From contig NZ_NIJF01000073.1 of NCBI RefSeq assembly GCF_003316765.1, positions 141,319 through 205,318 of the forward strand: a stretch of DNA of 64,000 nt, given 5' to 3'. Below are positions 1-8,553 of this stretch, piece by piece; positions within the stretch are counted from its first letter, which is position 1; each line of letters starts with the position of its first letter. The stretch comes from Bacillus sp. P14.5 (GTDB taxonomy: Bacteria > Bacillota > Bacilli > Bacillales > Bacillaceae_B). Made by a program: the position numbers and the translations under genes. The notes beneath the pieces were generated by a model that was given only the letters and a program-made list of their open reading frames with translations, had not been told where the DNA came from and ran no database searches.

Positions 1-218
1 GCTGGTTCTCAGGCGGAGAAGTATTCCGTAGCGGCTGCACCTATAAGCGCGGAAAAGGAAAGATCTTCTACTTCCGCCCGGGACACGAAACCTACCCGAC
101 CTATTATCAAAAAGAAATCCAGCAGGTCATTCACAACGCAGTGAAGTGGGCAGCACCGAATCAGCGCAGCCCGAAGATCCACTTAGGAAACGTGGAGCCT
201 TTGGAAGCAATTAAATAA
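1..218 (+). CDS. ThuA-like domain protein, 3' end only
   Basis: The frame is open from base 3 and stops with TAA at 216-218; the start lies outside the window. The visible 71 residues include GGEVFRSG, then FYFRPGHETYPTYY and a helix ending NAVKWAAP. This resembles the C-terminal part of ThuA-family (trehalose utilisation-like, class I glutamine amidotransferase fold) proteins, which often occur with sugar-metabolism genes. The next gene encodes a secreted glucan-active enzyme, so a carbohydrate role is plausible but unproven. Confidence 0.7.
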   Translation, partial: WFSGGEVFRSGCTYKRGKGKIFYFRPGHETYPTYYQKEIQQVIHNAVKWAAPNQRSPKIHLGNVEPLEAIK

Positions 219-225
219 AAGGAGA

Positions 226-262
226 GAGGCTGTTGGGACTTTGGTTCTGCAGCCTTTTGGCG
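226..262 (+). terminator. possible intrinsic terminator of the ThuA-like gene
   Basis: AGGCTG at 227-232 can pair with CAGCCT at 250-255, followed by a T-rich stretch. The stem is only 6 bp and the loop is long, so the call is weak. Its place 8 bases after the stop codon supports it. Confidence 0.4.
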
Positions 263-325
263 TTTTATTGAATTACCTCTAAGAGTACTGTTTGTTGGGG
301 TAGAGACCCAATGGCGATGAAAATG

Positions 326-760
326 TCTAAAATGGAGAAATCCAAGTATAGTAGGGTGTTTAAGAGCTAATCACCCTATTAAAATGGAGAAATCCAGTTA
401 TAGTAGGGTGTTTAAGAGCTAATCACCCTACTAAAATGGAGAAATCCAGTTATAGTATAGTGTTTAAGAGCTAATCACCCTACTAAAATGGAGAAATCCA
501 GTTATAGTATAGTGTTTAAGAGCTAATCACCCTATTAAAATGGAGAAATCCAGTTATAGTAGGGTGTTTAAGAGCTAATCACCCTACTAAAATGGAGAAA
601 TCCAGTTATAGTAGGGTGTTTAAGAGCTAATCACCCTATTAAAATGGAGAAATCCAGTTATAGTAGGGTGTTTAAGAGCTAATCACCCTACTAAAATGGA
701 GAAATCCAATTGTAGTATAGTGATTAGGAGCAAAACACCCTATTATAAATAAGAAATCCA
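326..760. repeat. tandem hairpin array A, 52-bp period, about 8 units
   Basis: Units start at 331, 383, 435, 487, 539, 591, 643 and 695, exactly 52 bp apart, followed by a degenerate ninth. Each contains the inverted repeat AGTAGGGTG / CACCCTACT around a 13-nt loop. Read on the minus strand the loop is ATTAGCTCTTAAA, which matches the loops of the arrays at 6.4 and 15.1 kb although the stems differ. Two units carry stem mismatches (TATAGTG). The spacer AAAATGGAGAAATCCAGTTA is also conserved, which excludes a CRISPR array. From 761 to 1069 I see no gene or clear promoter. Confidence 0.9.
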
Positions 761-1081
761 GTTTTAGCAGGCAGTTCCCACCCCAATCACCCCCACCCTC
801 AAAGCACAGAGCCAGGCATTTCCCTCCAGCAACTCTCCAAAGCCAAAAGGCCCAAGACTATAGGGCTGGCAAGCAAAAAAGCACCAAGCAAAGCAAAAGT
901 TTTGGTGTCTTATATCTCTATAACAGAAAAAATAACACCATCCTAAACCCACGAAGAATCCCCTGTGAGTCTATATATTCGAAAATTCAAACAAAGGACA
1001 CCTTCAGAGTAATGAAAACGGTTACATAAGAATTCTCCATAGAGGACAATAAAAGTATCGAAGATTTCAAGGAGGAAATGT

Positions 1082-3508
1082 ATGAAGAAGAGTTCATTCC
1101 GCAAAACGACTTTACCGTTAGCCAGTCTGGTGGCTGTCAATCTTGCCTTCGCTTCCATGACGCTCACCCCTGTAACAGAGGCGAAGACGAACAACCCCCA
1201 CGCCGCAGCGCAAGCGCAGCATAAGGCCAAGCTTCCGGCTGAACCTATCACCGCCTTTTTGGTCGATAAAGCCAGATACAACCCGAAAGAAAAAGTAAAA
1301 ATGTCACTTCTGTTTGACACGACGAAGGATTGGAAAGGAAAACTGAACCTCGAAGTCTATCACTTGAATGAGAAAGTGGCAGAGGGAAAAAAGAATATTA
1401 AGGTGAAAAAAGGATTAAAAGGGATCGAGATCGAATGGACACCGCCGAAAGAGGATTTCCGTGGATATCTTGTGAAGGCTTCCATAAAAGGTTCCGATCA
1501 GGTAGTGACCGCAGCGATTGATGTTTCCAGTGACTGGACCCAGTTTCCTCGTTATGGGTATGCGACTGAGTTTCCTCAAGAATCCAAGGCGGATAGTGAG
1601 AAAAAGATGAAGGAACTGACGCAGGAATATTATCTGAACGGGTTCCAATTTTATGACTGGATGTGGCGCCATGATGTGTCCGTCTACTCTAAAACGGACA
1701 GCGAAGGAAACCCTCTCCGTGATGAGGATGGAACTTTTATCTCAGAAGAAATTACGAAAGAAACGGCCTATGATGATTTGCTGGGGAGAGAGTTATTCCC
1801 ACTGACGGTCAAGCAGCAGGTCAAAGCGGCGCAGAAGTACAATGCGGCTGCGATGGCTTATCAAATGAACTATGCGGCAAGGGAAAACTATGAAGCCTTC
1901 GGAGTGAAGAAAGAGTGGGGGCTGTACAGAAAGAATGCGGAATTCCCGAATCCGTCCCTCAATGATCAGGAAGGCTTTTACTTTGACTGGGTAGATCCGC
2001 CGACTGGATTGTATCTTCAGGACCCGGGGAATACGGAATGGCAGGACTACCTCAATAAAGAATTTGCCAGGGGAGTCAATGATTTCGGTTTTGATGGGAT
2101 GCACCTCGATCAATGGGGCTTCCATGACAATGATTATCTATATGATTATGAAGGAAATGAGCGTTATTTTTCAAGAGACTATGATTCTCTCATCAATTCG
2201 GTCAAAGATTCACTCGTTGATAATGATAAAAAGAAGAACTTTGTTACCTTCAATATGGTGGGAGGAAATGAAGGGTACCAGGATGTTCCGAAAACGACTA
2301 CCAAGACGGACTTCGACTACAGCGAGATCTGGCAGGATAAAGACAATTATCGCGATCTCTTGAAAATCGTCGAGGAAACCAGGGAAACCAATGGCGGGAA
2401 AGCAGTCGTGATTGCAGGGTACATGAACTACAAGCAGGCGACGGGCACTCACTATGAGGTTTCTGATGTGCAGGGAATTCCGAAAGCTGATCAATTTTTC
2501 TCCAGGATCGGAAAGACTGCCGGCTGGGTCGGTGATTTTGGTAAAAAAGACGAAGACCAGATCATCTGGACTGTTGATGTGCCAACAGCAGGCACCTATT
2601 CGCTCTACCTTAAATACGGCCATGATAACGGAGAAAGCCCGAATGGCAAGCTGACAGTCAACAATTCTGAAGCCGTGCCGTCTATCGATTTTAATGAAAA
2701 AACAGGATGGGGCAATCCGGTTGCAGCCAAGTCTTATGAAGTGGAACTGCAGGCAGGAACGAATGACATCATGCTGAGTTTGAATTCGAATAATCTTTGG
2801 CTGAATGTCGACAGCATTTCCCTTGAGAAAGCTGATTTTAAAAAGGAATATGAAGCGGAAGATGCGGAGCTGGTCAGCTGTAAAGTCGACAAGCATGGCC
2901 ATGTGTTTAATTTTGAAACAGACGGCGATTTCATTGAATTTGATGTGAATGTAAAAGAAGCAGGAACCTATCCGATCAGCTTCCAGTACGGAGTTGAACG
3001 TACGGCTGTCTCCCGGAATGTTTATGTGAACGGAGAACTCGCCAAGGACCAGGTCCAGATGGCATCAACGGGCGGATGGGAGAACTTCCAGCCGACAGCA
3101 GATATCCAAGTGCCTTTAAAAGCAGGAGCTAATAAAGTTGTTTTAAAAGTGGAAGATGTAAATGATACAGGAGCTAAAGTGGATTACCTGTCTGTAGGAG
3201 AGGACCGCTATCAGGCTGAAAAGGCACACAGCGGATGGGAGCCTTCACAGGAGCCGTTACTGGATATCGCAGACGGCGCGCTGACAGAGTTCAAGCAGCA
3301 AGGCGATTTCATTCGTTTTAATGCAGAAACGAGTTCAGCTAAAGAAACAGGAGTCTCCATCTTTTACAAAAACCCGGGTGAAGAAACGAAAAGAAGTATT
3401 TTCATCAACGGGAAAAAGCGGGCGTATTCACCCTGCCTCATACAGAAGGCGAAGAGTACCACAAGGCAGAGGCTGTCGTCTACCTTCCTGGAGGAACGAA
3501 TGACGTAA
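1082..3508 (+). CDS. GH66 dextranase/CITase-type glucanase, 5' part (frame breaks near 3417)
   Basis: This is a secreted enzyme expected to act on alpha-1,6-glucan, by hydrolysis or by making cyclic isomaltooligosaccharides. Residues 1-35 form a Sec signal peptide. An N-terminal beta domain (about 55-155) is followed by the GH66 barrel. FGFDGMHLDQWG at 335-346 holds the likely nucleophile Asp, and YSEIW (Glu415) is the likely acid/base. After about residue 455 the barrel is interrupted by CBM35/CBM6-like modules beginning near 470, 590 (EYEAEDAEL) and 710 (YQAEKAHSG). The start has a strong site, AAGGAGG. The correct frame ends at A5 (3413-3417): adding one A continues smoothly as GKKAGVFTLPHT into the next entry, so residues after about 778 here are out of frame. 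Confidence 0.88.
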   Translation: MKKSSFRKTTLPLASLVAVNLAFASMTLTPVTEAKTNNPHAAAQAQHKAKLPAEPITAFLVDKARYNPKEKVKMSLLFDTTKDWKGKLNLEVYHLNEKVAEGKKNIKVKKGLKGIEIEWTPPKEDFRGYLVKASIKGSDQVVTAAIDVSSDWTQFPRYGYATEFPQESKADSEKKMKELTQEYYLNGFQFYDWMWRHDVSVYSKTDSEGNPLRDEDGTFISEEITKETAYDDLLGRELFPLTVKQQVKAAQKYNAAAMAYQMNYAARENYEAFGVKKEWGLYRKNAEFPNPSLNDQEGFYFDWVDPPTGLYLQDPGNTEWQDYLNKEFARGVNDFGFDGMHLDQWGFHDNDYLYDYEGNERYFSRDYDSLINSVKDSLVDNDKKKNFVTFNMVGGNEGYQDVPKTTTKTDFDYSEIWQDKDNYRDLLKIVEETRETNGGKAVVIAGYMNYKQATGTHYEVSDVQGIPKADQFFSRIGKTAGWVGDFGKKDEDQIIWTVDVPTAGTYSLYLKYGHDNGESPNGKLTVNNSEAVPSIDFNEKTGWGNPVAAKSYEVELQAGTNDIMLSLNSNNLWLNVDSISLEKADFKKEYEAEDAELVSCKVDKHGHVFNFETDGDFIEFDVNVKEAGTYPISFQYGVERTAVSRNVYVNGELAKDQVQMASTGGWENFQPTADIQVPLKAGANKVVLKVEDVNDTGAKVDYLSVGEDRYQAEKAHSGWEPSQEPLLDIADGALTEFKQQGDFIRFNAETSSAKETGVSIFYKNPGEETKRSIFINGKKRAYSPCLIQKAKSTTRQRLSSTFLEERMT

Positions 3509-5382
3509 TGGTCAAAATGGAAGAAGAAACAGCAGCTGCGGCCATCACGGTCGATCAATTTAAAGTAGAGTCCTCAGTGATTGAAGCCGAGCAGGCCCAG
3601 ATTGGCTGGAGTCCTGTAGTGGCGAAAACAAGTCAGGTATCCATCTCCCCGGGATACACGGACAACTTTGGAAACAGAGGGCAGCGTGTTGTTTTTAACG
3701 TGAATAATGAGAAAGAAACAGATACACTGACGTTCAAATATAGAACGGGCAATAATCCGCAAGTCAATATTTATGTGGATGGAGAGCTGATACCGGCGAA
3801 CAATTCTTACGTCGACGGAAAGACCATTTCCGAAAACATCTTCAGCAGCACGCCAGGAGGCTGGGATGGCGCAATGGCGGAGAAATCCATCAAGGCTCCG
3901 GTTCCTGCCGGCAGCCATGAAGTGGTATTTGAACTGGCCTCCAACGGACAGTACATCAACCTGGACAGCATGACGGCCGGTGAAAAGGAATACCAGGTAG
4001 AGGATGCTTCGTTTGCGCCAGAAGGCCATGGCATCTCGACCACAACAGGACATGTCTACGACTTCAAGGATGAAGAAGACTTCCTGGATTTCCAAGTGAA
4101 AGCAGAAGAGGCAGGCACTTACGATCTTGTTTGGAAATACAACAATGATTCAGCCTCAAAGCGTGACGCCAAACGAAGTGTCTATATCAATGGAGAAAGA
4201 ATTCAGGATGTCACTTTCCCTTCAAGCAATGGATGGACTGAACTTGAGATGAAGGACATTTCATTAAAAGAAGGAATCAATTCCATTAAACTAGCGGTGG
4301 AAAATATCGATGACGATGGAGTGAAGCTGGATTATCTGCAGGTCGGGGAAGAAAAGTGGCATGCAGAGTCAGTCAACACCCTTGCGCCTATGCACATCTA
4401 TAAGGATACCCTGCTCAACTTCGGCCATGTCGGTGATGAAGTCACGTTCAATGTCGACCTCGAGGAAAAAGGCGAAACGAGCTTCATCTTCACCTACGCC
4501 AACGCCGGAGCGGAGACGGCAAGAACCGTCCTGGTGGATGGAAAACCTGTTCTGGACGATAACGGAAAACCATACACAGTTGCGTTCAAAGGCACAGGAA
4601 ACAAGGATTCCTACAGTGAGGATGGATATATTGTCCTGCCGGATATGACAGAAGGCCAGCACACCATCACCCTGAAACAGGAAGAAGGACAAAAAGGATC
4701 GATCGATTTGCGAAGAATGACAATCGGCTTGTTCGATGAACCTGCCGTCCGCCTGATGGATGCCGGACTCGCTGCAATGGGAGCGACGCATATCGAAATC
4801 GGTACCGCCGAAAATTACGAAGAAGGCCCGAATATGCTGGCGCACGAGTACTACCCGAACCGCAGCAAAAAAATGAGTGCTTCCCTGAAAGATTCCATGA
4901 AGGACTACTATAAATTCTTTGCTGCCTACGAGAATCTTCTTTTTGACAGTAAAGAAACAGACAAAAAAGTTGTTATCGAAAAAAGTAACGAAGAGGTAAA
5001 AACAAGCGCTAACGGCGAGCAGAACAGCATCTGGACCATCGCCAGAGAGAACAAGGATAACAAAGGTTTCGAGGATTATGAACTCCTCCACCTGATCAAC
5101 CTTCTCCATAATGATTCCAATTGGAGAAACGCCGCCGCGAAACCTCAGAAACAGGAAGACATGAAGGTTCGCTATCACATCGGCAAAACCAAGAAAGACC
5201 TGCGTGACTTGCGTGTCTATGCAGCCAGCCCGGATGGAGCAGAAGGACAGCTGCAGGAAATTCCGTTCACTTGGAGTAACGATGAACTGGTGATTACCCT
5301 GCCTGAATTGGAATATTGGCAGATGATCGTCATTGATCGGGATGGAACGCAGAATAAAAAGGCTGAAAAGATTAAGTTCTGA
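3508..5382 (+). CDS. GH66 dextranase/CITase-type glucanase, 3' part (same gene as upstream)
   Basis: This is the continuation of the preceding gene in the -1 frame; the true reading enters near 3418, and the ATG at 3508 has no ribosome site. It holds three more CBM35-like modules (starts IEAEQAQIG, YQVEDASFA and WHAESVNTL), making about six in total. The last half of the catalytic domain then resumes with LMDAGLAAMGATHIEIG, MLAHEYYPN and DYYKFFAAYENLLFD, all typical GH66 C-terminal motifs, followed by a C-terminal beta domain. Joined, the protein is about 1,430 residues. Known CITases carry one CBM35 inserted at this place, so the expanded insertion is unusual. The hairpin at 5434-5470 ends the unit. 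Confidence 0.85.
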   Translation: MVKMEEETAAAAITVDQFKVESSVIEAEQAQIGWSPVVAKTSQVSISPGYTDNFGNRGQRVVFNVNNEKETDTLTFKYRTGNNPQVNIYVDGELIPANNSYVDGKTISENIFSSTPGGWDGAMAEKSIKAPVPAGSHEVVFELASNGQYINLDSMTAGEKEYQVEDASFAPEGHGISTTTGHVYDFKDEEDFLDFQVKAEEAGTYDLVWKYNNDSASKRDAKRSVYINGERIQDVTFPSSNGWTELEMKDISLKEGINSIKLAVENIDDDGVKLDYLQVGEEKWHAESVNTLAPMHIYKDTLLNFGHVGDEVTFNVDLEEKGETSFIFTYANAGAETARTVLVDGKPVLDDNGKPYTVAFKGTGNKDSYSEDGYIVLPDMTEGQHTITLKQEEGQKGSIDLRRMTIGLFDEPAVRLMDAGLAAMGATHIEIGTAENYEEGPNMLAHEYYPNRSKKMSASLKDSMKDYYKFFAAYENLLFDSKETDKKVVIEKSNEEVKTSANGEQNSIWTIARENKDNKGFEDYELLHLINLLHNDSNWRNAAAKPQKQEDMKVRYHIGKTKKDLRDLRVYAASPDGAEGQLQEIPFTWSNDELVITLPELEYWQMIVIDRDGTQNKKAEKIKF

Positions 5383-5433
5383 GGAAAATCACTTAATTTC
5401 CAATCCATTAGAGGGGAAATCCCAGAAAAACCA

Positions 5434-5470
5434 AAAAGCAAGTATAGCAGTTTCTGCTATACTTGCTTTT
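5434..5470. terminator. bidirectional intrinsic terminator
   Basis: A near-perfect stem runs AAAAGCAAGTATAGCAG / CTGCTATACTTGCTTTT with a TTT loop, and has A- and T-tracts on both sides. It serves the GH66 gene on the plus strand and the retropepsin-like gene on the minus strand, whose stop codon (5457-5459) lies inside the stem. Confidence 0.92.
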
Positions 5471-5876
5471 TACTATTTGACTCTAATGTTAATTCATCAA
5501 TATTTATAATTGCTTTCAGTTGTTGTAACAAGTCTAAACCAATAATACCATCCAAATCAAAACCATAATTCATTGCACCAATTTCTAACGCAAAATCTTC
5601 AGTGTGCATATCACCAATTCTTACTGAATCAACCGTTTTAGAATATACAAACTCCGAACCTCCAACACCGCTAATACGGTATATCTGGTCATTTTCTTCT
5701 GCTATGATTCCTATTGTCTCCGCTAAGTCAGTTGATATAACTGTACTTCCAGAGCCAGTATCAACGAGTACTCGTTGTAAATGAAGCAGTTGACCTTTAA
5801 ATACCAGATCAAATTCCGTAAGCAATAAACCATCTTCAATCATTAACTTTCTCACTACCGCCTGACTCCTGCCCAT
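5457..5876 (-). CDS. retropepsin-like aspartic protease family protein
   Basis: A small protein (up to 139 residues) with the single-domain retroviral-type aspartyl protease pattern: LVDTGSGSTVIS at about 37-48 (catalytic Asp39-Thr-Gly), then a flap-like region and DLDGIIGLDLL near 112-122, the usual hydrophobic-Gly element. Such proteins act as homodimers. There is no signal peptide or membrane segment, so it is probably cytoplasmic. The start is uncertain: the first ATG overlaps the upstream gene by 22 bases and lacks a good ribosome site, while Met12 (MIEDGLLL) matches the usual family N-terminus. It is co-directional and overlapping with the next entry, suggesting translational coupling. 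The natural substrate is unknown. Confidence 0.82.
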   Translation of the reverse strand: MGRSQAVVRKLMIEDGLLLTEFDLVFKGQLLHLQRVLVDTGSGSTVISTDLAETIGIIAEENDQIYRISGVGGSEFVYSKTVDSVRIGDMHTEDFALEIGAMNYGFDLDGIIGLDLLQQLKAIINIDELTLESNSKKQV

Positions 5877-6112
5877 TTTTTCTCAATGATATTAGGCTCC
5901 TTACGGCTGGTATGAAGGACATATAGTTCTCGTTTAGGATCTTCTATGTGAATCTCTTGATAGGCTTTCATCGCCTCGGGAGAATTAGAAAACTTTTTCA
6001 AAGGGGCAATCTCGTCTAAAATGCGCTCATTGTTCTCATTTGTATATGCCTGGACAGCTTCAATCAACACCCATTGTTCTGGAAAAGCCTGGCACACATC
6101 TTCCCACTTCAT
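5855..6112 (-). CDS. small hypothetical protein paired with the retropepsin-like gene
   Basis: An 85-residue acidic protein (MKWEDVCQAFPEQWVLIEAV...) chosen to start at 6112, because AGGAGG lies 8 bases upstream of that ATG; the longer open frame to 6262 has no ribosome site. I do not recognise a named domain. The middle is charged and helix-prone and the C-terminus is basic. It overlaps the protease gene by 22 bases, so the two are likely one transcript. A substrate, inhibitor or targeting partner of the protease would fit but is speculation. Confidence 0.72.
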   Translation of the reverse strand: MKWEDVCQAFPEQWVLIEAVQAYTNENNERILDEIAPLKKFSNSPEAMKAYQEIHIEDPKRELYVLHTSRKEPNIIEKKWAGVRR

Positions 6113-6429
6113 ATGAGTCACCTCCTGAAATCTTTGATTACATTGTACCATGTTAAAATTAAGGGCAATAACAACAATATGGCCAAGATTATTAAAGATC
6201 AGCACCGGAGAGAAAGTTTGATTAACCGAATATAAAGGGGAAGCTCGTCTATAGAGAATCATCTAGGCATCCCGCCCGCTGCATCCGCAGTGAAATCAGC
6301 TAGAAACCCAGCCAAGGCTGGGGGAAAAACTAAAGTTAGTTTGTTTTTATTTGAAAAACTGCCACGACATTGGTGGGTGGTTGATAGAAAGGGGAAGCTG
6401 ATTTGAAATGCACCAATAAAATCAGAAGC

Positions 6430-6925
6430 CTGCGCGGGGATGGTACGATTAGCTGGAAAACGTATCATCAAAAATAGAAATCAGAGTTGAGATGGTACGA
6501 TTACTTGGAAAACATACCATCAAAAATTAAAATCTACGTTGAAATGGTAAGATTACTGGGGAAACATACCATTAAAATCAGAAATCTGCGCTGAGATGGT
6601 ACGATTAGCTGTGAAACGTACCATTAAAAATAGAAATCAGAGTTGAGATGGTACGATTAGCCGAAAAACGTACCATCAAAAATAGAAACCCGTGTTGAGA
6701 TGGTACGATTTCTCGGAAAACGTACCAACAAAATCAGAAATCAGTGTTGAGATGGTACGATTAGCTGGAAAACGTACCATTAAAATAGAAAACAGCGTTG
6801 AGATGGTACGATTACTCGGAAAACGTACCAACAAAATCAGAAATCAGTGTTGAGATGGTACGATTAGCTGGAAAACGTACCATCAAAAATATAAATCAGC
6901 GTTGAGATGGTACGATTAGCGAAAA
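6430..6925. repeat. tandem hairpin array B, 52-bp period, about 10 units
   Basis: GATGG-type unit starts occur at 6439, 6491, 6543, 6595, 6647, 6699, 6751, 6802, 6854 and 6906. Each full unit has stem GATGGTACG / CGTACCATC around the 13-nt loop ATTAGCTGGAAAA (some copies vary as ATTACTCGGAAAA). The last unit is only half present and leads directly into the ribosome site of the gene at 6942. The bases 6113-6430 before the array hold no convincing gene. Confidence 0.9.
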
Positions 6926-6941
6926 GAACGGAGGTCCCACC

Positions 6942-8420
6942 ATGTCAAAATCAGTATGTGTCATCGGCGCGGGTGTCGGCGGACTCACAGCCGCTGCTTA
7001 CTTAGCGAAGGAAGGCTATAAGGTGACAGTCATTGAAAAATCCACGACGGTTGGAGGCTCGGCGGGGTGGTATTTCCGTAACGGCCGGAAGTTTCCGACG
7101 GGAGCAACCATTGCGTTCGGCTTAGAGGAGCAAGGTTTGCTAAGAAACGTTTTGGATGATTTGGACATCGATCTGCCGGCAGAAGATCTGCTGCACCCCA
7201 TGGATATTATTTTGCCGCAGGAAAAGGTTTCGGTATACAAAAGTCAGGAGCTGTGGGAGGCAGAGTTGAAACGCGCTTTTCATGAGAGAAGCGGGGATGT
7301 CTTGAAGTTCTGGAGAGCCCTTCAGCAGATCGGCGATGATGTTCAGGCTGTCACCGAAAGCCGGGTTTCGCTGCCTATCAGGAGACTCTATGAATTAGGA
7401 AGTCTGCCGCAGCATGCGTTAAAGCATCCAGCGTCTGTGCTGCGCCTTGCCCGGCATGCGCTGATGACAGTAGAAGATCTCATGAAAAAATACAATCTTC
7501 AATCGTACGAACCACTGCGACAGCTGCTGGACGCCCAGCTTCTTGATGCGGTGCAGACTGATGTGACGAAAGCGGCCCTGCTTCCATCAAGTCTTGCGTT
7601 AACGATTTACCGGAGGGGCAGCTTCGCCGTTGAAGGCGGGCTGGGACAGCTGGGGAAGGCGTTGGCAGCTCGTGTGAAAGAACTCGGCGGGGAGGTTGTG
7701 AAGGTATCCACGGTTCAAGGGCTTGCATATGATACAAGCAGGAAGCAATGGAATGTCACCAGCCGGAAGTGCACGGATTCCTTCGATTATGTCATTAACA
7801 ATTCAGGGGCTTCCATTGGGGAGGGGACGAGCTATGAAGGTGAGGATGAGTTTTCATGGGGAGCCTTCAGAGTGGACGCCATTCTTTCAGAAAGAGTTAG
7901 GCGGGGACCTTTAGAGGGAATGAGGTTTCCGTTTGCTTATCAAATCGTGCCGCGGTTTGATTTTTCTACGCTGGTTAAGAATACGCATGGACCTGTTTAT
8001 GCAACATTTCATGACACCCGGGACATGAAGGGAAATCTTTTAAAAGATGAAGTGACAATGACTGTTTCTTTGCACACGGACCCTAACATTTGGTCGAGCT
8101 ATTCAAAGGAGAAGTACCAAGAACTGAAGGAGCAGTTGAAGGAAGAAATACTGAATGAAATCGACCGCGTCATCCCGATTAGGAAGCACCTCATTTTTGC
8201 GGAAGCCGGAACGCCCCTGACCTATGAGCGCTATATCGGGAAGACGGCAGTCGGCGGTTTTCCTTTGACGATAAAAAATGCGATCTTGAAGCCGAAAAGT
8301 GTACGGTCTTCTCTGCCGCAACTTTTCATTGTCGGAGAGCAGGTGTTTCCTGGTCCAGGGACGCTTTCTTCTACTCTCAGCGGTTATTATGCTGCCCGTA
8401 GTATTATGAAGGGGAGATAA
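6942..8420 (+). CDS. CrtI-family FAD-dependent desaturase/oxidoreductase
   Basis: A 492-residue flavoprotein. The N-terminal Rossmann motif GAGVGG (9-14) with Glu32 at the end of the second strand binds FAD, and GPGTLSSTLSGYYAARS near 470-486 is the C-terminal FAD motif of the phytoene desaturase/retinol saturase group. Related Bacillaceae enzymes desaturate or oxidise carotenoid precursors. No other carotenoid gene lies beside it, so the substrate is open. GGAGG precedes the ATG by 7 bases. The promoter is not visible between the repeat array and the start, so transcription probably begins within or upstream of the array. Confidence 0.85.
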   Translation: MSKSVCVIGAGVGGLTAAAYLAKEGYKVTVIEKSTTVGGSAGWYFRNGRKFPTGATIAFGLEEQGLLRNVLDDLDIDLPAEDLLHPMDIILPQEKVSVYKSQELWEAELKRAFHERSGDVLKFWRALQQIGDDVQAVTESRVSLPIRRLYELGSLPQHALKHPASVLRLARHALMTVEDLMKKYNLQSYEPLRQLLDAQLLDAVQTDVTKAALLPSSLALTIYRRGSFAVEGGLGQLGKALAARVKELGGEVVKVSTVQGLAYDTSRKQWNVTSRKCTDSFDYVINNSGASIGEGTSYEGEDEFSWGAFRVDAILSERVRRGPLEGMRFPFAYQIVPRFDFSTLVKNTHGPVYATFHDTRDMKGNLLKDEVTMTVSLHTDPNIWSSYSKEKYQELKEQLKEEILNEIDRVIPIRKHLIFAEAGTPLTYERYIGKTAVGGFPLTIKNAILKPKSVRSSLPQLFIVGEQVFPGPGTLSSTLSGYYAARSIMKGR

Positions 8421-8553
8421 CCGGATTATTATTGGTCCACATTAGTTATTTTGGCTACTGAAGCCTTAAAAGACATGCTATTATATTAAAGGATACTTTA
8501 TACGGAAACAGCCATCATATAACAGAGAGAATAACCAAAGGAGACACAATCAA

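Noticed and set aside
326..760. CRISPR array
   Set aside because: Repeats are regular, but the intervals between stems are almost identical from unit to unit, so there are no unique spacers; no cas gene is near. The same holds for the arrays at 6.4, 15.1 and 24.7 kb.
3400..3520. Programmed -1 frameshift in the GH66 gene at G-AAA-AAG
   Set aside because: The direction fits and AAAAAG can slip, but the P-site codon would re-pair poorly, no downstream structure is evident, and many other genes in the window show the same one-base loss.
5457..6112. Toxin-antitoxin pair
   Set aside because: Size and overlap fit, but one gene is a recognisable retropepsin-like protease and the other matches no antitoxin fold I know.
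6259..6471. 70-residue minus-strand frame
   Set aside because: No ribosome site, composition unlike the neighbours, and it runs into the hairpin array.
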